Shown here: positions 46,043-54,428 of the stretch, one piece after another | Layout of the letters: each line of letters begins with the position of its first letter | How positions within the stretch are numbered: the stretch's first letter is position 1 | NCBI RefSeq assembly: GCF_023375815.1 | Contig: NZ_CP067412.1 | Span: 3,162,001-3,226,000 of the forward strand | Length of the DNA stretch: 64,000 nucleotides | Source of the DNA: Pseudomonas sp. HS6 | GTDB lineage: Bacteria; Pseudomonadota; Gammaproteobacteria; Pseudomonadales; Pseudomonadaceae | Direction of reading: 5' to 3' | The notes under the pieces: model-generated | What the model was told of the DNA's origin: nothing | The model's input: the letters and a program-made list of their open reading frames with translations, nothing else | Database searches by the model: none | Made by a program: the position numbers and the translations under genes

Positions 46043-46987
46043 TTATTCGCTGCGGTGAGGGCGACGATGGCTCAGCGCCTGGTCGATCCAGGCCAGCACA
46101 TCGGCGGTCACTTCGTCGCGGTTGGTCTCGTTGAACAATTCGTGCCGCGCCTGCGGGTAGATTTTCAGTTGCAGGTTCTGGCTGCCGGCCGCGCGCAAGG
46201 CATTGGCCAGATCAGTCAGACGCTTGCCTTCACTCACCGGATCACATTCGCCGCCAATCACCAGCAGCGGCAGGCCCGGGTCGATCTGGGCGAGATTGGA
46301 CGCTTTGCTGATTTGCTGCAACCCGCCGAGCAGGTCGATCCACAACTGATTGGTGCAGCGAAAGCCGCACAGCGGATCGGTGGCGTACTTGTCGACTTCG
46401 GCCGGGTCGCGACTCAGCCAGTCAAACGCGGTGCGCGCCGGTTTGAATTTATTGTTGAACGAGCCGAACGACAGCCATTCGATCAGCGCACTGCGACCCT
46501 TGGCACCCTGACGCAGTTTTTCGAACCTGGCGATCTGCCGGGCCGCGCGGTACAGCGCAACCGGCTGGAAATTCGAACCGCTGAGAATCGCGCCGTGCAG
46601 GCTGGCGCTGTGATGCAGTAAATAAGCCTGCGCGATGTAGCTGCCCATGCTGTGCCCGAGCAGCACGATCGGCACGCCCGGATGACGCTGGCCGATGAAC
46701 TGGTTGAGGCTCGCGAGATCCCCAACCACCTTGCACCAGCCATCGTCATCGGCGAAATGCCCGAGCGTCCCATGATCGGCGGTTTTGCCATGGCCGCGCT
46801 GATCAGGCGCATACACCCCGTAGCCTTCGGCGCAGAACGACTCTGCCAGCCGCGCGTACCGAGCGCTGTGCTCGGCCATGCCGTGGGCCAGCAGAATCAC
46901 CGCTTTCAGCGGCGTATTCGGCAGCCACTGGTTGACGAAGAGGCGGCTGCGGTCACTCGCGTCCAGCCAGAAAGTGTCGTGGATCAT
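46043..46987 (-). CDS. alpha/beta hydrolase, monoacylglycerol lipase / lysophospholipase type
   Basis: This 314-residue serine hydrolase has the nucleophile Ser113 in LLGHSMGSYIAQ. The acid is probably Asp in GGECDPVSEG, the histidine is in ARHELFNETNRDEV, and the oxyanion segment is LLAHGMAEHSARY. It has no signal peptide. It is divergent from fadD2 (gap 249 bases) and cotranscribed with the phaJ-like gene. A role in freeing fatty acids for the acyl-CoA synthetases next door is likely but inferred. Confidence 0.88.
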   Translation of the reverse strand: MIHDTFWLDASDRSRLFVNQWLPNTPLKAVILLAHGMAEHSARYARLAESFCAEGYGVYAPDQRGHGKTADHGTLGHFADDDGWCKVVGDLASLNQFIGQRHPGVPIVLLGHSMGSYIAQAYLLHHSASLHGAILSGSNFQPVALYRAARQIARFEKLRQGAKGRSALIEWLSFGSFNNKFKPARTAFDWLSRDPAEVDKYATDPLCGFRCTNQLWIDLLGGLQQISKASNLAQIDPGLPLLVIGGECDPVSEGKRLTDLANALRAAGSQNLQLKIYPQARHELFNETNRDEVTADVLAWIDQALSHRRPHRSE

Positions 46988-47236
46988 GGCGATTCCTTTT
47001 GCGGCATGCTTTTACTACAGGGGCTTGCAGAGATTGCATTGTATAGCGCGTCCGATCAGCTCACGCCACGGCAGGAAGATTCACACGATCAATGAGGACG
47101 TCGCCCATATTTGCCTGAATGACCATAGCTGCTAGTGTCCGTGAAGCCCCGCTTTTTGCTTTCGGCTTTTTCAAGGACAAGAGAAAAATGACAGCGAAGC
47201 GGCCCCGGATCGGCTCAGGTAAAGAGGACAAGAACA

Positions 47237-48925
47237 ATGCAACCTGATTTCTGGAATGACAAACGCCCGGCGGGCGTACCCCTGGACATCGACGTGGGTG
47301 AATTCAAGTCGGTGATCGAGGTGTTCGAGCGTTCCTGCAAGAAATTCGCTGATCGCCCGGCGTTCAGCAACATGGGCGTGACCCTGACCTACGCCGAGCT
47401 GGAGCGCTACAGCGCCGCGTTCGCCGGTTACCTGCAAGCCCACACCGATCTGGTGCCGGGGGATCGCATCGCGGTGCAGATGCCCAACGTCCTGCATTAT
47501 CCGATTGCCGTGTTCGGCGCACTGCGCGCCGGGCTGATCGTGGTCAACACCAACCCGCTGTACACCGCGCGGGAGATGCGTCACCAGTTCAAGGACTCCG
47601 GTGCCCGGGCGCTGGTGTACCTGAACATGTTCGGCCAGAAGGTCCAGGAAGTACTGCCGGACACCGACATTCAGTACCTGATCGAAGCGAAGATGGGCGA
47701 CCTGATGCCCACCGCCAAGGGCTGGCTGGTCAACACCGTGGTCAGCAAAGTGAAGAAGATGGTGCCGGCGTATTCGCTGCCCCAGGCGATTTCCTTCAAG
47801 AGCGCGTTGCGCATGGGCCGGGGCCTGGGCATCAAGCCATTAAAGGTCGGTCTCGACGACATCGCTGTCCTGCAATACACCGGCGGCACCACCGGTCTGG
47901 CCAAAGGCGCGATGCTCACCCACGGCAATCTGGTGGCCAACATGCAGCAGGTTCGCGCCTGTCTCGGCCAGTTCGGCAGCGACGGTCAGCCGTTGTTGCG
48001 CGAAGGCCAGGAAGTGATGATCGCGCCGCTGCCGCTGTACCACATCTATGCCTTCACCGCGAATTGCATGTGCATGATGGTGTCCGGCAACCACAACGTA
48101 TTGATCACGAACCCGCGTGACATCGGCGGCTTCATCAAGGAGCTGAAAAACTGGAAGTTCTCGGCACTGCTGGGGCTCAACACACTGTTTGTCGCGCTGA
48201 TGGATCATCCGGACTTCAAGACACTCGACTTCTCCACCCTCAAGCTCACCAACTCCGGCGGCACAGCACTGGTCAAGGCCACCGCCGAACGCTGGGAGCA
48301 GATCACCGGTTGCCGCATCACCGAAGGCTACGGCCTGACTGAAACCTCGCCGGTAGCCTGCACCAACCCGTACGGCGAGCTGTCACGAATCGGCACGGTC
48401 GGCCTGCCGGTGCCGGGCACCCGGTTGAAAGTCATCAATGACGACGGCGTCGAGCAACCTTTGGGTGAGCGCGGCGAACTGTGTATCAAGGGCCCGCAGA
48501 TCATGAAGGGCTACTGGCAGAAACCCGAGGCCACCGCCGAGGTGCTGGATGCCGAGGGCTGGTTCAAGTCTGGCGACATCGCGGTGATCGACCCGGACGG
48601 TTTCGTGCGCATCGTCGATCGCAAGAAGGACATGATCATCGTCTCCGGTTTCAACGTGTACCCGAACGAAATCGAAGACGTGGTGATGGCCCATCCGAAA
48701 GTCGCTAACTGCGCAGTGATCGGCGTGCCGGACGAGCGCTCCGGGGAAGCGGTGAAGCTGTTTGTGGTGGCGCGGGAAACCGGCGTGAGCCTGGAAGAGC
48801 TGAAGGCCTACTGCAAAGAGAATTTCACCGCTTACAAGGTGCCGAAACACATCGTGCTGCGTGAGTCGTTGCCGATGACGCCTGTCGGGAAAATTCTGCG
48901 GCGGGAGTTGCGCGATATCGCATAA
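47237..48925 (+). CDS. fadD2: long-chain fatty acid-CoA ligase, FadD2 type
   Basis: The ligase activates fatty acids to acyl-CoA through an acyl-AMP. The 562-residue adenylate-forming enzyme has the P-loop YTGGTTGLAKGAMLTHGNL near residue 213, GYGLTETSP near 370, and the FACS signature DGFVRIVDRKKDMIIVSGFN. The late catalytic lysine is in TPVGKILRREL. It starts after AAAGAGGA. A close paralogue follows in tandem. The naming follows the P. aeruginosa order (fadD2 before fadD1). Confidence 0.94.
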   Translation: MQPDFWNDKRPAGVPLDIDVGEFKSVIEVFERSCKKFADRPAFSNMGVTLTYAELERYSAAFAGYLQAHTDLVPGDRIAVQMPNVLHYPIAVFGALRAGLIVVNTNPLYTAREMRHQFKDSGARALVYLNMFGQKVQEVLPDTDIQYLIEAKMGDLMPTAKGWLVNTVVSKVKKMVPAYSLPQAISFKSALRMGRGLGIKPLKVGLDDIAVLQYTGGTTGLAKGAMLTHGNLVANMQQVRACLGQFGSDGQPLLREGQEVMIAPLPLYHIYAFTANCMCMMVSGNHNVLITNPRDIGGFIKELKNWKFSALLGLNTLFVALMDHPDFKTLDFSTLKLTNSGGTALVKATAERWEQITGCRITEGYGLTETSPVACTNPYGELSRIGTVGLPVPGTRLKVINDDGVEQPLGERGELCIKGPQIMKGYWQKPEATAEVLDAEGWFKSGDIAVIDPDGFVRIVDRKKDMIIVSGFNVYPNEIEDVVMAHPKVANCAVIGVPDERSGEAVKLFVVARETGVSLEELKAYCKENFTAYKVPKHIVLRESLPMTPVGKILRRELRDIA

Positions 48926-48940
48926 AGACTGCGCTTCGCG

Positions 48941-49006
48941 CAATCGCTAGCAAGCTAGCTCCCACAGGGATACGGTGATCCTGTAGGAACTAGCCTTGCT
49001 AGCGAT
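48941..49006. repeat. degenerate REP pair in the fadD2-fadD1 gap
   Basis: CAATCGCTAGCAAGCTAGCT and CTGTAGGAACTAGCCTTGCT are in tail-inward orientation with a very short spacer. The rest of the 343-base gap holds a perfect palindrome CCCGGAATTCCGGG (49021-49034, weak terminator candidate) and a 10-base direct repeat AAAATGACTG (49065, 49095). The palindrome and direct repeat together suggest fadD2 is terminated and fadD1 has its own promoter. Confidence 0.65.
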
Positions 49007-49268
49007 TTTTTGCTTTTTGTCCCGGAATTCCGGGGCTTTTAGGGAGTTATAGGATTTTTGCTCTAAAATGACTGCCAGTAGTTCTTGAGTCATGAAAATG
49101 ACTGTAGGGGCCGCTTTTGGCTCTAGTCGACCCTTGGCAAAGCTGCTACTCTCGGCGCGCTTTGTGACTTCTCGGCCTTGTAAAAAGCCAGACTCACCAA
49201 TAAACAAACACCAATAATAATCGCATCAAATGCGGTGCTGAATTCGCGTTGCTGAGGAGTGGGCTTCC

Positions 49269-50966
49269 ATGATCGAAGACTTTTGGAAGGATAAGTACCC
49301 CGCTGGAATTGCTGCCGACATCAATCCAGACGAGTACCCGAATATTCAGGCAGTGTTGAAGCAATCCTGCCAACGCTTCGCCGACAAACCGGCGTTCAGC
49401 AACCTGGGCAAGACCATCACCTACGGTGAACTGTACGAATTGTCCGGTGCGTTTGCCGCTTATCTGCAACAGCATACCGATTTGCAGCCCGGTGATCGAA
49501 TCGCCGTGCAACTGCCCAACGTGTTGCAGTACCCGGTCGCCGTCTTCGGTGCCATCCGTGCCGGGCTGATCGTGGTCAACACCAACCCGCTGTACACCGC
49601 GCGGGAAATGGAACACCAATTCAACGACTCTGGCGCCAAGGCGCTGGTGTGCCTGGCGAACATGGCGCACCTGGCCGAAGCCGTGGTGCCGAAAACCGGC
49701 GTCAAACACGTCATCGTCACCGAAGTCGCCGACCTGCTGCCGCCAATCAAGCGCCTGCTGATCAACAGCGTCATCAAGTACGTGAAGAAAATGGTCCCGG
49801 CCTATCACCTGCCCAAAGCCGTCAAGTTCAACGACGTGCTGAGCAAGGGCCAGGGTCAACCGGTCGCCGAAGCCAACCCGGACAGCGGCGACGTCGCGGT
49901 GCTGCAATACACCGGCGGCACCACCGGCGTGGCCAAGGGCGCGATGCTCACCCATCGCAACCTCGTCGCCAACATGCTGCAGTGCAAGGCGCTGATGGGC
50001 TCCAACCTCAATGAAGGTTGCGAGATCCTGATCACCCCGCTGCCGCTTTACCACATCTATGCGTTCACCTTTCATTGCATGGCGATGATGCTGATCGGCA
50101 ACCACAACATCCTGATCAGCAACCCGCGCGACCTGCCGGCGATGGTCAAGGAACTGTCGAAGTGGAAGTTCAGCGGCTTCGTCGGCCTCAACACGCTGTT
50201 CGTGGCCCTGTGCAACAACGAAGGTTTCCGCAAGCTGGATTTCTCGGCGCTGAAAGTCACCCTGTCCGGTGGCATGGCCCTGCAACTGGCTGCGGCCGAG
50301 CGCTGGAAAGCGGTCACCGGTTGCCCGATCTGCGAAGGTTACGGCATGACCGAAACCAGCCCGGTGGCCACGGTCAACCCGATCCAGAACATCCAGATTG
50401 GCACCATCGGCATTCCGGTGCCGTCGACCCTGTGCAAAGTCATCGACGATGCCGGTGTCGAGCAGCCGCTGGGCGAAATCGGCGAGCTGTGCGTCAAGGG
50501 TCCGCAAGTGATGAAGGGCTACTGGCAGCGTCAGGAAGCCACCGACGAGATGCTCGACAGCGAAGGCTGGTTGAAGACCGGCGACATCGCGCTGATCCAG
50601 CCGGACGGCTATATGCGCATTGTCGATCGCAAGAAAGACATGATCCTGGTCTCTGGTTTCAACGTGTACCCGAATGAACTGGAAGACGTGCTGGCGACCC
50701 TGCCGGGCGTGTTGCAGTGCGCGGCCATCGGCATTCCGGACGAGAAGTCGGGCGAAGCGATCAAGATCTTCATCGTCGCCAAACCAGGCGTCACGCTGAC
50801 CAAGGAAACGGTGATGGAGCACATGCGCGCCAACGTCACCGGCTACAAGGTGCCGCGTTCGGTGGAATTCCGCGATGCGCTGCCGACCACCAACGTCGGC
50901 AAGATCCTGCGCCGCGAGTTGCGCGACGAAGAGCTGAAGAAGATCAAGGCGAAGAACGCCGCGTAA
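49269..50966 (+). CDS. fadD1: long-chain fatty acid-CoA ligase, FadD1 type
   Basis: This 565-residue paralogue of the preceding ligase has the same domain plan: YTGGTTGVAKGAMLTHRNL, GYGMTETSPVATVNP, DGYMRIVDRKKDMILVSGFN and the late lysine in TNVGKILRREL. It is preceded by GAGGAG and its own 343-base intergenic region. In P. aeruginosa FadD1 prefers longer chains than FadD2; whether this holds here is unknown. A strong terminator follows. Confidence 0.95.
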   Translation: MIEDFWKDKYPAGIAADINPDEYPNIQAVLKQSCQRFADKPAFSNLGKTITYGELYELSGAFAAYLQQHTDLQPGDRIAVQLPNVLQYPVAVFGAIRAGLIVVNTNPLYTAREMEHQFNDSGAKALVCLANMAHLAEAVVPKTGVKHVIVTEVADLLPPIKRLLINSVIKYVKKMVPAYHLPKAVKFNDVLSKGQGQPVAEANPDSGDVAVLQYTGGTTGVAKGAMLTHRNLVANMLQCKALMGSNLNEGCEILITPLPLYHIYAFTFHCMAMMLIGNHNILISNPRDLPAMVKELSKWKFSGFVGLNTLFVALCNNEGFRKLDFSALKVTLSGGMALQLAAAERWKAVTGCPICEGYGMTETSPVATVNPIQNIQIGTIGIPVPSTLCKVIDDAGVEQPLGEIGELCVKGPQVMKGYWQRQEATDEMLDSEGWLKTGDIALIQPDGYMRIVDRKKDMILVSGFNVYPNELEDVLATLPGVLQCAAIGIPDEKSGEAIKIFIVAKPGVTLTKETVMEHMRANVTGYKVPRSVEFRDALPTTNVGKILRRELRDEELKKIKAKNAA

Positions 50967-50970
50967 AATA

Positions 50971-50997
50971 AAAAGCCCCGCAGATGCGGGGCTTTTT
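50971..50997 (+). terminator. terminator after fadD1
   Basis: AAAAGCCCCGC-AGAT-GCGGGGCTTTT gives an 11-bp perfect stem with a four-base loop and a T-run, five bases after the stop codon. It could act in both directions. Confidence 0.95.
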
Positions 50998-51037
50998 GTT
51001 GGTGCATGTAAGGATTTGCGGTGTCTGGTAAATCCTA

Positions 51038-51230
51038 CCCCCTCACCCCAGCCCTCCCGAAACGTCGGACCGCCCCCAAGGGGGCGAGGGGGGAAGGGAG
51101 CCGATCGGGGGCTGTTCAAAACCCGAGTTCGACTCGATATTTCAGGTCGGTGTACTTCGTGAAGACTACTCGGTCGGTCCCCTCTCCCTCCGGGCGGTCC
51201 GACGTTTCGGGAGGGCTAGGGTGAGGGGAG
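51038..51230. repeat. inverted-repeat element, copy 4, with paired insertions
   Basis: This 193-base copy has the usual ends (CCCCCTCACCCCAGCCCTCC and GAGGGCTAGGGTGAGGGGAG) and a core matching copy 1. Both arms carry an extra block absent from the other copies: CCGAAACGTCGGACCGCCC (from about 51058) and its complement GGGCGGTCCGACGTTTCGG (ending about 51210). The stem is therefore lengthened symmetrically. It lies between fadD1 and a small leftward gene. Confidence 0.8.
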
Positions 51231-51245
51231 AGGGCTCCCCTAATC

Positions 51246-51623
51246 TTACTGACGGAACGGCGCGAAATTCACGTTGGTCCCCGCCGGGCGCATGTCCTGC
51301 AGGTAGGAGTCCTTGTCGGCGCTCAGTTCCAGGCTCAGGGCTGCCTTGCGCTTGCCTTCGTTGCGGATCACCAGGCCTTCGAGCTTCTCGCGCAGAAACA
51401 CGGTCGGCACTTTCAGGTGCAGCAGTTCGTCGGTGGCCGGGGTGTGCATCAACAGGTGAATCCACTCGTATTGACCGATCGCCAGGCGCGTCACCGGCAG
51501 ATCGAACCACCAGATATTGCGGTTGCGGTTCAGTTCGGCGAAGTGGCAGTTGTTGGTGCCGAGCACGGCACCGCCCAGTTCCTGGTTGCGACGGGCGATG
51601 GCCTGCTTTTTATCGAGTTTCAT
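51246..51623 (-). CDS. conserved hypothetical protein
   Basis: I do not recognise this 125-residue protein. It is soluble, basic at the N-terminus (MKLDKKQAIARRNQELGG), with an aromatic-rich middle (RNIWWFDLPVTRLAIGQYEW) and no signal peptide or membrane segment. The start at 51623 follows AGGAATGTT. Amino-acid composition and third-position GC are like the neighbours, so it is probably a real resident gene. It is transcribed alone, divergent from the CsbD gene. Confidence 0.65.
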   Translation of the reverse strand: MKLDKKQAIARRNQELGGAVLGTNNCHFAELNRNRNIWWFDLPVTRLAIGQYEWIHLLMHTPATDELLHLKVPTVFLREKLEGLVIRNEGKRKAALSLELSADKDSYLQDMRPAGTNVNFAPFRQ

Positions 51624-51821
51624 AACATTCCTGCGGGATCAGTTCTGTGGCGCCTGGCGCCCTTATGGTGGGCATTCTCGGGGCTACGCTCACAAACATA
51701 AAGCGCAACCTGCACGTCGCGACGAAATGAAGCCCTGAAAATAAATGAAACTTGGGGCAAACCGGGCCAGTCAATCATTACGTACTGACTTTTCCCCTTC
51801 AATGCACCAAGGAGAAACACC

Positions 51822-52013
51822 ATGAGTAGCACAGGCGATAAAGTAAAAGGCATGGCCAACGAAGCCGTCGGCAACGTCAAGCAGGGTGTCGGCAAAGCCA
51901 CCGACAACACCAAGCTGCAAGCCGAAGGCAAACTGCAAGAGAAGAAAGGCGAGGCCCAGCAAGCGGTGGGCAAAGCCAAGGATGCGATCAAGAAAGGCGT
52001 CGACAAGGCTTGA
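51822..52013 (+). CDS. CsbD-family stress protein
   Basis: The 63-residue hydrophilic protein is rich in Lys, Gly and Ala. The CsbD pattern is clear: GDKVKGMANEAVGNVKQGVGKATDN and a second related stretch GKLQEKKGEAQQAVGKAKDAI. CsbD proteins accumulate under general stress, and their molecular role is unknown. AAGGAGAAACACC is an ideal ribosome site. An intrinsic terminator follows closely, so it is a single-gene unit. Confidence 0.92.
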   Translation: MSSTGDKVKGMANEAVGNVKQGVGKATDNTKLQAEGKLQEKKGEAQQAVGKAKDAIKKGVDKA

Positions 52014-52038
52014 TCCAGCCTTGAACGAAACACCGAAG

Positions 52039-52062
52039 CGGCCATCCAAGGATGGCCGTTTT
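52039..52062 (+). terminator. terminator after the CsbD gene
   Basis: CGGCCATCC-AA-GGATGGCCG is a 9-bp perfect stem followed by TTTT, 26 bases after the stop. Confidence 0.88.
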
Positions 52063-52190
52063 CGTGTCCCGTTCACATACAGTCACGGATCACAGTGTTT
52101 CAAAGTCGCCAAGTAAGCTACTTTGATGAGAGAAAAACGGCCCCTGAGTCGCCACGACTTCAACCTGTTTTGCGGCGAAAGGAGACGCGA

Positions 52191-53141
52191 ATGATTTTCC
52201 CCGACATGAAAGGCCTGCCCCTGCACCGGGTCATCGTGCGTACCGTCACCGAGTTCATGGACGACGAGATGTCGACCTATGCCTCGGCACTGGCCTACCA
52301 GATGCTGTTCTCGCTGTTCCCGTTCATTCTGTTCCTGATTGCCCTGATCGGCTTCCTGCACCTGCCGGACTTCTTCTCCTGGCTGCGCCTGCAATCGGAG
52401 CTGGTGTTGCCGCCCCAGGCGCTGGAGCAGGTCAACCCGGTGATCGACCAGTTGCAGCAATCCAAGGGCGGCCTGCTTTCAGTGGGTATCGTCGTTGCCC
52501 TGTACACCGCGTCCGCCGGTGTGCGCCTGATGATGAGCGCGATGAATGCGGCCTACGACGTGGTCGAAGGCAGGCCGATCTGGAAGCGCTTCCCGCTGTC
52601 GATTTTCTACACCGTCGGCATCGCCGGCATGTTGCTGGCCGCCGCGGCGCTGATGGTGCTGGGGCCTCAGGTGATGGGCTGGATTGCGGGTCAGTTCGGG
52701 CTGGAAGACTTCATCGTCACCGTATGGACCATCGCTCGCTGGCCGGTGATCGTGATCCTGATGATGGTCGCCGTCGCGTTGATTTATTACGTGATGCCTG
52801 ACGTCAAACAGGAGTTCCGTTTCATCACCCCGGGCTCGGTGCTGGCGGTGGTGGTGTGGATCATCGCGTCCCTGGGGTTCGCGTTTTACGTCAAGACGTT
52901 CGCCAACTACAACGCCATGTATGGCAGCATCGGTGCGATCATCGTGCTGTTGCTGTATTTCTACATTTCCGCCGCCGTGCTGTTGCTGGGCGCGGAGATG
53001 AATGCGGTGATCGAACACATGTCCAGCGAGGGCAAGGACCCGGGAGAGAAAGTCCCCGGCGAACTCGATGAACATCCCAAACAACACGTTTCCGGACTTG
53101 GGCGCGATCATTCGCTCGACCCGAACACAGACGAAGCCTGA
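52191..53141 (+). CDS. YihY/BrkB family inner-membrane protein
   Basis: This 316-residue membrane protein has about six hydrophobic segments. The family start [25 protein letters not shown] and the late [34 protein letters not shown] are characteristic. Older annotations call it ribonuclease BN by error; its role is unknown. The ATG at 52191 follows AAAGGAG. The hydrophilic tail (about 285-316) faces the cytoplasm. Only two bases separate it from the deformylase gene, so the two are cotranscribed. Confidence 0.9.
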   Translation: MIFPDMKGLPLHRVIVRTVTEFMDDEMSTYASALAYQMLFSLFPFILFLIALIGFLHLPDFFSWLRLQSELVLPPQALEQVNPVIDQLQQSKGGLLSVGIVVALYTASAGVRLMMSAMNAAYDVVEGRPIWKRFPLSIFYTVGIAGMLLAAAALMVLGPQVMGWIAGQFGLEDFIVTVWTIARWPVIVILMMVAVALIYYVMPDVKQEFRFITPGSVLAVVVWIIASLGFAFYVKTFANYNAMYGSIGAIIVLLLYFYISAAVLLLGAEMNAVIEHMSSEGKDPGEKVPGELDEHPKQHVSGLGRDHSLDPNTDEA

Positions 53142-53143
53142 TC

Positions 53144-53683
53144 ATGATCCGTGAAATCCTGAAGATGGGCGACGAACGCCTGCTGCGCATTGCCCCGCCA
53201 GTGCCTGCCGAAATGCTCGATAGCCCTGAGCTGTGGCAACTGATCGACGACATGTTCCAGACCATGGAAAGCGTCGGCGGTGTCGGCCTGGCCGCGCCGC
53301 AGATCGGCGTCGACCTGCAACTGGTGATCTTCGGTTTCGAGCACAGCGAGCGTTACCCGGACGCCGAAGCCGTGCCGCAGACGATCCTGATCAATCCGCT
53401 GATCACGCCGTTGAGTCCCTTGATGGAAGAGGGCTTCGAAGGCTGTCTGTCGGTGCCCGGCCTGCGGGGCGCAGTGGATCGTTATCAGCAGATCCGCTAC
53501 GAAGGTGTCGACCCCAAGGGCGAGCCGATCGTGCGCGTTGCATCGGGCTTCCACGCGCGGGTGGTGCAGCATGAATGCGATCACTTGATCGGTCGGCTGT
53601 ACCCGTCGCGCATCACCGATTTCAGCAAGTTCGGTTACACCGAGGTGATGTTCCCGGATCTCGATCCCAACGCCGACGACTGA
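53144..53683 (+). CDS. def: peptide deformylase
   Basis: This metalloenzyme removes the N-formyl group from new proteins. Its 179 residues carry all three motifs: [18 protein letters not shown] with metal ligand Cys101, and QHECDH with His143, Glu144 and His147. It differs from the def gene usually paired with fmt, so it is likely a second deformylase. It follows the YihY gene in the same operon. Its stop is directly next to the end of the convergent acetyltransferase gene. Confidence 0.95.
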   Translation: MIREILKMGDERLLRIAPPVPAEMLDSPELWQLIDDMFQTMESVGGVGLAAPQIGVDLQLVIFGFEHSERYPDAEAVPQTILINPLITPLSPLMEEGFEGCLSVPGLRGAVDRYQQIRYEGVDPKGEPIVRVASGFHARVVQHECDHLIGRLYPSRITDFSKFGYTEVMFPDLDPNADD

Positions 53684-54103
53684 CTAGCCAAGGCGCGGCG
53701 CCAGCTCCATGGCAATCATCGGCTTGCTCCGCGCATAACGGCTCAAACGCTCGGCCATCGCCTGGGGCAGGGCAGGGTCGAAGGTGAAGCCGCGCCGCTC
53801 GTAGAAACCGCGCAAGTCCGGGTGGCAGAACAGCCACACCGGCGCCTCGACGTCCTTCACCGCTTCTGCAATCAATTGCGCTGCAATGCCTTGCTCGCGA
53901 CAGGCCGGGTCGACGAACAACCCGGTCAGCCAATGCCCGCCGAACACCGGCCGCAGGCACAACGCAGCCACGATTTCCTCGCGCCGCGCCACCCAAAATT
54001 GCGCCTCGCGCACCGCTTTCATCGACGATTGATGTTGGCGGTAGAACTTGTTCATCAAGGGCCAGGACAGGTCGTCAAGCTGGCTGTAACGGATGTCGGT
54101 CAT
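53684..54103 (-). CDS. GNAT family N-acetyltransferase
   Basis: This 139-residue acetyltransferase has the acetyl-CoA motif A at FVDPACREQGIAAQLIAEAV (Q/R-x-x-G-x-A form). It begins MTDIRYSQLDDLSWPLMNKF and has the late segment LRGFYERRGFTFDPALP, normal for GNAT proteins. The substrate is unknown. Its end abuts the def stop without a gap, leaving no room for a separate terminator. Confidence 0.88.
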   Translation of the reverse strand: MTDIRYSQLDDLSWPLMNKFYRQHQSSMKAVREAQFWVARREEIVAALCLRPVFGGHWLTGLFVDPACREQGIAAQLIAEAVKDVEAPVWLFCHPDLRGFYERRGFTFDPALPQAMAERLSRYARSKPMIAMELAPRLG

Positions 54104-54204
54104 GAATCGGACTGCCGGTGCAAAAGCCGCGGATTATAAAACAACGTGCTCGCCGGGATAGGTGTATACCTGATCTCACATCCCCTCTGAGTGGAGTACG
54201 CATC

Positions 54205-54315
54205 ATGTCCAAAGGTATGGATTCGAAGAAAGCCGCGAAGAAGAAACCGGCCAAGACCGCCATCGAGAAACGCCACGAGAAAAGGGCGAAAAAAGTCGAC
54301 ATATTTGGCCATTGA
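54205..54315 (+). CDS. tiny basic protein
   Basis: A 36-residue peptide, MSKGMDSKKAAKKKPAKTAI and onward, has a lysine- and alanine-rich body and ends KKVDIFGH. GTGGAG lies nine bases before the ATG. Composition recalls the lysine/alanine-rich C-terminal tails of DNA- or RNA-binding proteins. I believe such short genes are conserved in pseudomonads, but I cannot verify it. The function is unknown. It is followed by a perfect palindrome that can act as a terminator. Confidence 0.6.
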   Translation: MSKGMDSKKAAKKKPAKTAIEKRHEKRAKKVDIFGH

Positions 54316-54325
54316 TCATGTCTTT

Positions 54326-54349
54326 CGGGAGCCCGGATCCGGGCTCCCG
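54326..54349 (+). terminator. perfect palindrome after the tiny gene
   Basis: A 24-base perfect palindrome (arms CGGGAGCCCG, centre GATC) forms a very GC-rich hairpin ten bases past the stop. No T-run follows, so it may terminate inefficiently or protect the message end. Confidence 0.6.
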
Positions 54350-54428
54350 CGTTCTCTGTAAAAAATAAACTGCAAGAATTTCCGTTGTCGTTGCACAGAA
54401 GGAATGGACTCCTTTTCCGAGCAACGCC

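Noticed and set aside
52191..53141. Ribonuclease BN
   Set aside because: This membrane-protein family was once mislabelled so. No nuclease motif is present.
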